Positions 56,466-64,000 of a stretch of 64,000 nucleotides of DNA are shown here, in pieces. The stretch's first letter is position 1, and every line of letters begins with the position of its first letter. Below the pieces are notes generated by a model, which made no database searches, was not told where the DNA came from, and worked only from the letters and a program-made list of their open reading frames with translations. Both the position numbers and the translations under genes were made by a program. Source of the DNA: Geotalea toluenoxydans JCM 15764 (GTDB lineage Bacteria; Desulfobacterota; Desulfuromonadia; Geobacterales; Geobacteraceae); the NCBI RefSeq assembly GCF_001311985.1, contig NZ_BBCJ01000019.1, positions 21,835 to 85,834 on the forward strand, in the 5' to 3' direction.

Positions 56466-59309
56466 ATGATTCACGCAAAGCGCAACCTTACAACATTGCT
56501 TGTCGTCTCGCTGCTTGTCGCAGTCATTTCACTGCCGGGAACAATTTCTTTGGCGGCAGCGGTGGCCCCTGTGGCCAAGGCCATGCCCCCTGTCAGGGAT
56601 GGGATGATGACGCCTGCGAGGATCCTTGTCGAATCTTCCGGCAACAATTACTATGTCACTGACCCTAGGGCCGGGGCAGTTTTGAAGTACAATCTTTATG
56701 GCCATCTGGTGCAGACCATAAAAACAACTGGTATTCCGCTTGGTATTGCCTTCGCGGGTAGTGATCTGCTGGTTACCTGCGGTAACTATGTTTCCGTTGT
56801 CAATCCCGGTACCGGCGCCGAGGTCAGGCGAATAGGAGAAGGGGTCGTCACTAAAGCGACTGGTGTCGCTGTCGATAGTCTTGGCTCCACATACGTTGCT
56901 GATGCTGCAAAGCATCAGGTTCACGTCTTTGCTGCTTCCGGTGTGTATGTGCGCTCGTTTGGCGGCCTGGGTAAAACGGTCGGCTTTTTTCAGTTTCCAG
57001 CTGGCCTTGCATACGACAAAGACCTCAATCGACTTGCTGTTGCAGACTCTATGAACGGCAGGGTTCAGCTTTTCGATGTTAATCCTTCTAACCCAACTTA
57101 TCTAACCAATGTGAAAACTATTGGCCTTGGTACCTTACGTGATCAGCCTTTGGATTTTGTTGCTCCCCAAGGCGTCAGCTTTGAATATGATAAAGCTGGA
57201 AAGTTGAAAAGGATGTATGTGGTTGATACCTGGAAAAGCGGAATTCAGGTCATCGATCCTCTGGATGGGGTGAATGGTAAATATCTGTCTCTCGTTGGAG
57301 CTGGCGCAATCTCTGCCGGCTCCTATATCTACGGTATGCTGAATGGGGTTCAGGATTGGCAATTCCTGCTTCCATCGGATGCTGCATTTGATCCTGTTTA
57401 TAGCAGGCTTCTGGTCCCTTCGGCCAACAGCAGTATTCAGATTATCGGTATTGACGGCGGTATGACCCCCTCTGACAATAACCCGATCTATCTCAATATT
57501 AATGCATCTCCACTGAACACGAATTCTTCGAACTATGCAATTAGTGGAACGGTTAAGCCTGGCTCTCAAATCAAGATAACGACAAATACCGGTGCCATTG
57601 CAGGTCTGGTTGAGCCGGTAGGTCAGGTTTGGAACGCTACCATCACCGGTTTGGCGTTGGGTGTCAATAAGATTACTGTCCTGGCCACCGATGTAACGGG
57701 CAAGGAGTTGTCCAAAGAGATAAATGTTCTGTATACCCTCAATGCTCCGTCACTTACCGTAACAACGGCCACTGGTAAAGTGGTCAATGGTCTTTCTACG
57801 ACGTTGTCCGGCACCGTGGACGCCGATTGCACGGTAAATATAACAAATAATACTACGGGAATTGCAAGCACGGCTGTTGTGACAGGGACATCGTGGACTG
57901 GAACGGTAACCCTTTCCAATAACGCCGCCAACAATTTCACGGTAACGGCAAGTAAACCCGGTAGCATTACTGCTTCTGCTAGTGTGACGATTATCAGTGA
58001 TACGACTTCACCTTCTCTGAATATATCCGCTCTTCCCGATAACAGCTACAGCAGTGGCACGATGACTCAGAATATTTCGGGATACGTGCAGGATGCAAAT
58101 CCCTCTACCGTATCGGTTTCTGTAAATGGTGGCGCTGCGACCATTTATTCGACACCGTTACCCGCAGCCTCCTTCAGCGCTTCGGTCACTCTTCAGCAGG
58201 GTGCCAATACCATAACTGTTCAAGCCACTGACCTTGCGGGTAATACGTCTTTCGTCAACACCAGGACGATCAACTATCAACCGACCAGGCCTGTGTTGAC
58301 TTTAGGTGTTGCTACCCCTGCCGATAATTCCTTTACAAATTCAGCTACTGTCTCCGTCAGCGGCACGGTAACACCTGTCAATTCTGTCGTTACCATCACC
58401 AATAACGGCGTGGTTGTCGCCGGGGTCACTAACGATGCCGCCGGCAATTGGTCGGCGCCAGTCACGGGCCTGCCTCTGGTGAACGGCCAAAACGTCATAG
58501 TGATTAGTGCTAATGCCGGTGCTGGTGATGCCAGTCTGAAGCGTACTGTCACCCTTGATACAACCGTGCCTGGTCTGGCAATTACATCGCCTGCAGCGGA
58601 CATTTCCATCAATGATCCCAGTATTGAAATAGCCGGTACGGTTTCGGCTGACGCAGGCGGCTACCCGACATTGACCGCCATGGTAAATTCAACTCCGGTG
58701 ACTCCGACCTTGACCAATGGAACTTTTGTCTTATACCCGGGTGCTTATCTTGCCGCAGGTCCTAACACCATCAAGGTGACTGCGACTGATTCAGCTAATA
58801 ATCCCCCTGTTACCCAGGTACGCAATATCAACTATGACATAACGCCGCCTGCTCTTACTCTTGGTTCAACATATGCCGGTTATCCCAAGACCATAAGCGG
58901 TACAGTTGAAAGCCAAGCCAGTATCACTGTTAAAGATGGGGCTACATCCTTCCCCGTAGTCGTTACTGCTGGCCAGTGGACTGCCAATCTGTCTTCGGCA
59001 AGTTACAGCAGGGATACACTCCAGATTAAAGCAACTGATGCCGCAGGCAATATAAGTGTGATTACGGGTCTGAGTTCTTCCTATACCAAACCCTCCGGCG
59101 ACTTAAATGCTGATGCTATTGTCAACACGGTAGATGTGCAACTGGCGCTGGATTTTGCTTACGGGCGCAAGGTGCCTACACAAGAACAGCTACTGCAAGG
59201 CGATATCGGACCACTTCTGAATGGGTTTGCTAATCCAAACGGCGTCATAGATTTGTCGGATGCTATCCTTATTCGCAAAAAAGCAGTTGATAGCACTTTT
59301 ACCTGGTAA
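56466..59309 (+). CDS. Large secreted NHL-repeat / Ig-like / dockerin-like protein
   Basis: A 947-residue exported protein. A signal peptide (VVSLLVAVISLPGTISLAA) is followed by an NHL-type beta-propeller at about 45-330 (blades such as ATGVAVDSLGSTYVADAAKH). At least five Ig-like repeats of about 90 residues span 345-870, each with a phrase like SGTVKPGSQ, GVNKITVLATD or GANTITVQATDLAG. The last 70 residues resemble a dockerin pair: GDLNADAIVNTVDVQLAL and GDIGPLLNGFANPNGVIDLSDA with Asp/Asn calcium ligands. No Cys-His heme sites. Codon and base use is more AT-rich than the enzymes upstream. It likely sits on the cell surface or in the matrix with the giant cytochromes that follow. Confidence 0.8.
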   Translation: MIHAKRNLTTLLVVSLLVAVISLPGTISLAAAVAPVAKAMPPVRDGMMTPARILVESSGNNYYVTDPRAGAVLKYNLYGHLVQTIKTTGIPLGIAFAGSDLLVTCGNYVSVVNPGTGAEVRRIGEGVVTKATGVAVDSLGSTYVADAAKHQVHVFAASGVYVRSFGGLGKTVGFFQFPAGLAYDKDLNRLAVADSMNGRVQLFDVNPSNPTYLTNVKTIGLGTLRDQPLDFVAPQGVSFEYDKAGKLKRMYVVDTWKSGIQVIDPLDGVNGKYLSLVGAGAISAGSYIYGMLNGVQDWQFLLPSDAAFDPVYSRLLVPSANSSIQIIGIDGGMTPSDNNPIYLNINASPLNTNSSNYAISGTVKPGSQIKITTNTGAIAGLVEPVGQVWNATITGLALGVNKITVLATDVTGKELSKEINVLYTLNAPSLTVTTATGKVVNGLSTTLSGTVDADCTVNITNNTTGIASTAVVTGTSWTGTVTLSNNAANNFTVTASKPGSITASASVTIISDTTSPSLNISALPDNSYSSGTMTQNISGYVQDANPSTVSVSVNGGAATIYSTPLPAASFSASVTLQQGANTITVQATDLAGNTSFVNTRTINYQPTRPVLTLGVATPADNSFTNSATVSVSGTVTPVNSVVTITNNGVVVAGVTNDAAGNWSAPVTGLPLVNGQNVIVISANAGAGDASLKRTVTLDTTVPGLAITSPAADISINDPSIEIAGTVSADAGGYPTLTAMVNSTPVTPTLTNGTFVLYPGAYLAAGPNTIKVTATDSANNPPVTQVRNINYDITPPALTLGSTYAGYPKTISGTVESQASITVKDGATSFPVVVTAGQWTANLSSASYSRDTLQIKATDAAGNISVITGLSSSYTKPSGDLNADAIVNTVDVQLALDFAYGRKVPTQEQLLQGDIGPLLNGFANPNGVIDLSDAILIRKKAVDSTFTW

Positions 59310-59363
59310 CCTCGGACACGGTAATCAGAAACTACGTATATAAATGCTTTCAGGAGCGTAAAC

Positions 59364-62300
59364 ATGAATGGACCAATTAAAAATGCTCTGCTGACACTGA
59401 TCTTGGTCACAATTGTGACAATAACAGCGCAGGCGCAATACTTGCCACCTTCGCATGATTTCGGCCAACAGAGTTGCGGTGCCTGTCATGCGACTGGTAC
59501 TGATATTACCAATGCTGCTAATAATAATGTCTGTATGATATGTCACAAGGTAGGTAGTGCTTCTACCACGAACAAGCAGTTCTTTGTGGGAGATATGGCC
59601 AATCCATTTGGGACGACGATCGAAAGCAACGAGAATGACAGTTATTCACACAGTTCTCACGAGTGGTCTGCAACCGACGATAACCCGGCAGCAGGGGCTC
59701 TACCACCTGTCAATCCCGTCATGAATACCATTAATTCCTACAACGGTAGCTTGAGTTGTAACCGTTGCCATGGAATACACGCGCCATCACCGCTTCCTCA
59801 CCTGCTCAGACAGTCCATGAACAACGATGAGCTCTGTCTCGATTGTCATCGTCTCAGGAACACAAACTCTCACATATACGGCTCACATCCTGTAAACATG
59901 GACTACAACGCCGTTGCTTCAAGCAAACCCACTAAATATTCAGCTTCGCCGGTTAATAGTAATCCCGCCAACCCAACTTCAGATATGAAATTGGCTAACG
60001 GCAAAGTCGTATGTACAACTTGTCACAATGCTCACTTCACCGATTCCAGCAGCAAGACCCTCGATAACTTTTCAACGGCAATGGTAAACGGGCTTGTCCC
60101 CTCCAAAGGTTACCTGCTGCGGACAGATTACCGGTACGTGAACTATACTACCCTGGACAGCCCCAATATCTGTACCAACTGCCACACAAATAAGCATGAA
60201 CATAATGGCCGCAACCAGAGGGTGCGTTGTACTGACTGCCACAGCGGCCACGTGGATTACGATCCCTTCGCGACTGACCCCGCGACAATGGTGCCAAACG
60301 TATACATGGTCAAACGTTATATGAACTGGTCATCTGCCACAGGCTGGAAGGATAACAAGAAACTAACCACGCCCAAGCAGACGCTGTTCCAGGATGCATC
60401 TGCCCAGAGACTCTACAAAAGGCGGATGGCAAGGGTGTCTGCCAGAGCTGTCATGGGGTGCCACCTTGGAAAGCAATTGCTCCGAGCGGCAATCCTTACC
60501 CAGAGGCACATGATATTGTCAATGCCGTTGCAGCTGATTGTAATCGCTGCCATAACCACGACAGCAAATGGAGTTTCGCTGCCTCCTGTTTAGAGTGCCA
60601 CGGTCAACCGCCCACCGCCACTACTGCCGCAGCCGGGTATCAAGCAATGAAGCTGTTTCAGCCCATACCAAACATTCCAACAATTACAGCCTCAAGTGTC
60701 TGGAGTGTCACTATGACGGTGCCTCTCTCGCACTGCATGACAAAGGCAATTACCAGGATGTCTACCGCCGTCCCGACTATGTAGATGCCGATGCGGTGGC
60801 CTCCAAATTTGGGTCTCTCCCTTCATACAGCACAAGCACCAATAAATGTTCTACCGTTTACTGCCACAGCAATGGCGCACCCAAGCTTGCATTCAAAACC
60901 TACTCAATAGCATATAAAACAACGCCTAACTGGTTTGGCGAACAAACAACATGTAATTCCTGTCATGAGGCAGCACCGACAACAAATGCCCATGGCGCCC
61001 ACCTTGCTAAAAATTATGTCTGCCAAAACTGCCATGCCGCCACTGCCAGCGGTTCAGGTACAATAATTGACAAAACCAAGCATGTCGACGGCATTAAGCA
61101 GCTGCAGTTTGCATCAGTGGGGCTGCCCTTTGCCCTTAACGGAAACTCCTGTTCGACGGTATACTGCCACAGTGATGGGTCTGGTAATTATTCAGCCCCC
61201 ACTTGGACTGATTCGTCTACCGGCAAGTGCGGAACCTGCCACGGCACAACCGACAGAACCAGCGGTGCCCATCAGGCGCACTTGTCTCAGACAACACTCT
61301 ATGGGCCAAAACTCACACAATTTGACACAGTGGTTGCCTGTAACAAATGTCATGGTCCCGATTACACAACCAAGCATCTTAACGGCACGACAGTGGATGT
61401 CAGCTCCTCAACCTGTTCAGCCTCATGCCATGCCAACGGCATCGGCTCTGGCTCCTGGGTAACCGGAAGAACCGGCATTACCTGTGAAAGCTGCCATACG
61501 GGCACCCTGTCCAATGTGAATGGTGCAACTGCACCCGGCAAGTCTTTTGCCGCCAGCCGGGGCCATAACATGAACTCCAGCAGCACCGGCGTCATCATGA
61601 ACTACAACTGTACTTCGTGCCATGATGCTAATGCCAAGCACATCGACCCTGCTGCTCACGACACCAGGTTGTTGCCGGCCTACACGGGTGCACTCAACAA
61701 TGAGTGTAACGCTTGTCACAACACCGCAACGGTGCCTACGGAGAACAAAAAGAACATGTATACCCACGTTACCGACTACATCGGTACGTCAGCTGCCGTA
61801 AACTCCAAACCCAGCGCCTGTAACACCTGTCATGATCCTCATGGCACGGGCAACCGGAACATGATCAGGCGAAGATCGTCGCCTGGGACAAGGTAGTTTT
61901 GAAAAACATCACCTGCAATATCACTTACAACAATACCACTTCTCTATTTAAGACCGTCAAAGTCGGTAACCTGTATACCGGTCTCTGTCAGGTGTGCCAT
62001 ACCAAGACAAAATTCTTCAGCAACTATACTGCACCGCAGCATTATACTAGCGGCTGTCTTGATTGCCACAAACACAAGTCGGACAAAACTGTCTATGCCT
62101 TCCAGCCGTCAGGCGGATGCGACGGATGTCACGGTTATCCGCCGGTCCAGACGATGCAGGCCGGCTATGGCCACATGGATAATTACTCCGGCGCAAGACT
62201 GCAGAACTACTCAGGCGGCGGTGGCGCACATGATGTTGCCGGACACGTCCTTGCCAGCGCCAAAGCAACACAAGTTTGGACAAACTGCTTGAAGTGCCAC

Positions 62301-62516
62301 TATGGTTCAGACACCAGCGGAAACCACATGAGGGGTGATTACACCAAACCGAGCACGGTCAACGTCCAAGTGGATCCGAAATACAAATTTGATTCCAAAC
62401 TGCCGATTACTTACTCAGGCAATAAATCCGACGATCGCAGCCTCTACCAATCCGGTACATGCTCTAACGTCAGCTGCCACTTCCAGGCGTCACCGAAGTG
62501 GAGTAGCGAAAAGTAA
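59364..62516 (+). CDS. Giant multiheme cytochrome with CX4CH/CXXCH repeats, three frame breaks
   Basis: About 1050 residues after repair, exported (signal near residue 25, AQAQYLPP). I count 27 heme motifs: mostly CXXCH, with CX4CH variants (CSTVYCH twice, CSNVSCH) and one CX3CH (CSASCH). Alternation of CX4CH and CXXCH in units of about 70 residues is the Geobacter-type repeat. One base added near 60422 gives KADGKGVCQSCHG; near 60643 gives SSNEAVSAHTKHS; near 61873 gives KIVAWDKVVLKNI. Proteins of this type form extracellular or outer-surface electron carriers. AGGAG precedes the ATG. It follows the large secreted protein by 54 bases. Confidence 0.85.
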
Positions 62517-62639
62517 TTGTGATGTTTTGCCAGAGTTAATTGGATAGATAAATATTATGTCAAAGGGAGGGTTCCCCTCCCCATTGAGGATGTCAGTATG
62601 AGATTACAATCGTTTTCAGTTATATTTAAGGAGTCAAGT

Positions 62640-64000
62640 ATGAAGACATGTCACAGCGCAGGATACTTCAAACAACTGATTCTATTCTTGCTGTTGTCCT
62701 TAATGACTGTATTTGTCTTTTCGGGGAATGCGCTGGCACTGACTGGCAACAAAATTAACAGTTGTTCAGACTGTCATGGCGAACGGCTAACCGGTGACGT
62801 CAGACCTGTAGACTGGGGTTATAGAAACATAAGCACCGGTGGTGTTGTGGGAAACCACAGGACCCATATGGCAAATGGTGCTCCGGTGACAAGCTGTGAT
62901 AACTGCCATGTGAAGAATACTACGTTTGGCCACCGCGATGGCAAGATCAGCTTTCGAGCAGATATTAACGCTTCCCCCGCGGCTACCACCTATCTTAAAG
63001 CCGGAGGGCTTGGTTTTGTTAACCAGACATCCAATCCGGTCATGACCAATGCAAACTGCTCCAATGTTAACTGCCACTTTGAAAAAACATCCCCTGCTTG
63101 GGGGAGTTCGAAGACAATTACTAATTGCGACACCTGCCACTCTACACTCGCTAGCGCGGCCCATGGTAAACATCTCGCAAAATACGGAACTGATATAAAT
63201 GTTTCCTGCGTCAAGTGTCACCCAAATCATAATTCCGAAGCCGAACCATTTCAGCACGCTACCAGTGCAGGCCGTGTTGCACGCGGTATTACCGTTAACT
63301 TTACTTATACAGGATCCAACTATAAATACCTTCCAAGTCAGATAGCACTGGGCGTGAGTATACCGGGTACCTGTTCCAACCTGTATTGCCATAGTGATGG
63401 CTCGACGACTACCGCTCCATTCACTGCCACTCATGATCCGAATTGGGCAGAAGTGGGGACCATAACCTGTAAGAGCTGTCATAACAGCACTTTGGCCAGT
63501 GGCGCTGCCATATCTACTGGCAAACATACCCAGCATATCAACAATGACACAGTTCTGGGTTCCAATTTAAGTTGTGTAGAGTGCCATGCGAATACTGTCG
63601 ACAGTGAAACGTCAATCAGCGCCGCAGGCGAGGCCAGCCATGTTAATACCTTTAAGGATTTCTCCGGCGCCAAAGCAGGCAAGAACAAGGCAGCCTGTAC
63701 CGCAGCATACTGCCACAGCGACGGTAAAGGCGGAGCCGGAACGACCGTAAGCTGGAGCACCGGCCCGGCCCTTGACTGTAAAGGTTGTCACGGCGGAGGC
63801 ACCAGCCAGGCAGGCGAGCCGGTATATACCTCCACTGCACCCGGCACCTTGAAGACCAACAACCACCCAAAACACGTAGGGACAACCGGTGCCAACGCCA
63901 CCTGTCAGAACTGCCATAGCACCACCATGAGCGGCACCGCTCTGAGTGCCAGCGGCAATCACCTGAACAAGTCGATCAACGTAATCCAGGGCGGAACGGC
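62640..64000 (+). CDS. Second giant multiheme cytochrome, N-terminal part
   Basis: The frame from ATG 62640 (after AAGGAG) stays open to the window edge, 453 codons, with no frame break. The signal peptide ends near GNALALTG. Eleven heme motifs are seen: CSDCH, CDNCH, CSNVNCH, CDTCH, CVKCH, CSNLYCH, CKSCH, CVECH, CTAAYCH, CKGCH and CQNCH, three of them CX4CH. It is related to the cytochrome just upstream and probably co-transcribed with it. The C terminus and total heme count are outside the window. Confidence 0.88.
   Translation, partial: MKTCHSAGYFKQLILFLLLSLMTVFVFSGNALALTGNKINSCSDCHGERLTGDVRPVDWGYRNISTGGVVGNHRTHMANGAPVTSCDNCHVKNTTFGHRDGKISFRADINASPAATTYLKAGGLGFVNQTSNPVMTNANCSNVNCHFEKTSPAWGSSKTITNCDTCHSTLASAAHGKHLAKYGTDINVSCVKCHPNHNSEAEPFQHATSAGRVARGITVNFTYTGSNYKYLPSQIALGVSIPGTCSNLYCHSDGSTTTAPFTATHDPNWAEVGTITCKSCHNSTLASGAAISTGKHTQHINNDTVLGSNLSCVECHANTVDSETSISAAGEASHVNTFKDFSGAKAGKNKAACTAAYCHSDGKGGAGTTVSWSTGPALDCKGCHGGGTSQAGEPVYTSTAPGTLKTNNHPKHVGTTGANATCQNCHSTTMSGTALSASGNHLNKSINVIQGGT

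Noticed and set aside
1..64000. Programmed ribosomal frameshifting as an explanation for the breaks
   Set aside because: The breaks hit unrelated housekeeping genes, lie on both strands, need different repairs in the same gene, and lack slippery heptamers with downstream structure.
1..64000. CRISPR arrays, tRNA or rRNA genes, complete insertion sequences, c-di-GMP (GEMM) riboswitches
   Set aside because: None was seen on reading the intergenic regions; riboswitches were looked for especially before the cytochrome genes at 14335, 21509, 56466, 59364 and 62640.

Overview
The window looks like chromosome from a Geobacteraceae bacterium (Geobacter/Geotalea type). The grounds are many multiheme c-type cytochromes, including the CX4CH/CXXCH repeat family typical of Geobacter, a porin-cytochrome extracellular electron conduit resembling extHIJKL, a quinol-oxidising cytochrome bc complex resembling cbcMNOPQR, several chemoreceptors, and sigma54 and sigma28 promoters. 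Genus assignment is inference from gene content; no search could be run.

Layout. 1-12.5 kb: housekeeping and accessory genes, namely an M23 peptidase tail, small secreted proteins, a GyrI-like protein, an AT-rich Shedu defence gene (4038-5495) beside a penicillin-binding-protein fragment, DUF72, a MoxR/VWA pair, mobA-mobB and a LysR regulator. 12.6-19.2 kb: a heme-bearing triple rhodanese, then an ext-type operon (rhodanese lipoprotein, porin, two small periplasmic proteins, pentaheme cytochrome) behind a sigma54 promoter. The pentaheme gene carries an in-frame TGA inside a hairpin, best read as selenocysteine. 21.3-27.2 kb: a second sigma54-driven operon encoding 12-heme and 10-heme cytochromes, a Rieske protein, split cytochrome b and a 4-heme cytochrome. 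28.1-43.2 kb: an ArsR regulator, a triheme cytochrome, an iron-sulfur subunit and two paralogous molybdopterin oxidoreductases, interleaved with two PstS-like oxyanion-binding proteins and two chemoreceptors. 43.2-46.3 kb: a compact reverse-strand operon with an ATP-driven activase and a double-cubane-type reductase. 46.4-53.2 kb: murI, a GerMN protein, metH, split transketolase and a pseudopilin. 53.2-64 kb: a heme-binding histidine kinase, an NtrC-type regulator, a sigma54 promoter abutted by a 16-bp inverted repeat, a large NHL/Ig/dockerin-like secreted protein, and two giant multiheme cytochromes, the last running off the window.

The genes fit one theme: electrons leave the menaquinol pool through the Cbc-type complex, cross the periplasm on small cytochromes, and leave through the Ext-type conduit or go to periplasmic molybdoenzymes. 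Chemoreceptors with oxyanion-binding partners probably steer the cell to acceptors.

Caution on quality: about 45 single-base frame breaks interrupt otherwise intact genes. Nearly all can be repaired by adding one C (or G on the other strand), usually within a run of C. They look like systematic sequencing or assembly loss, so I annotate the interrupted genes as whole genes and state where the frame breaks.
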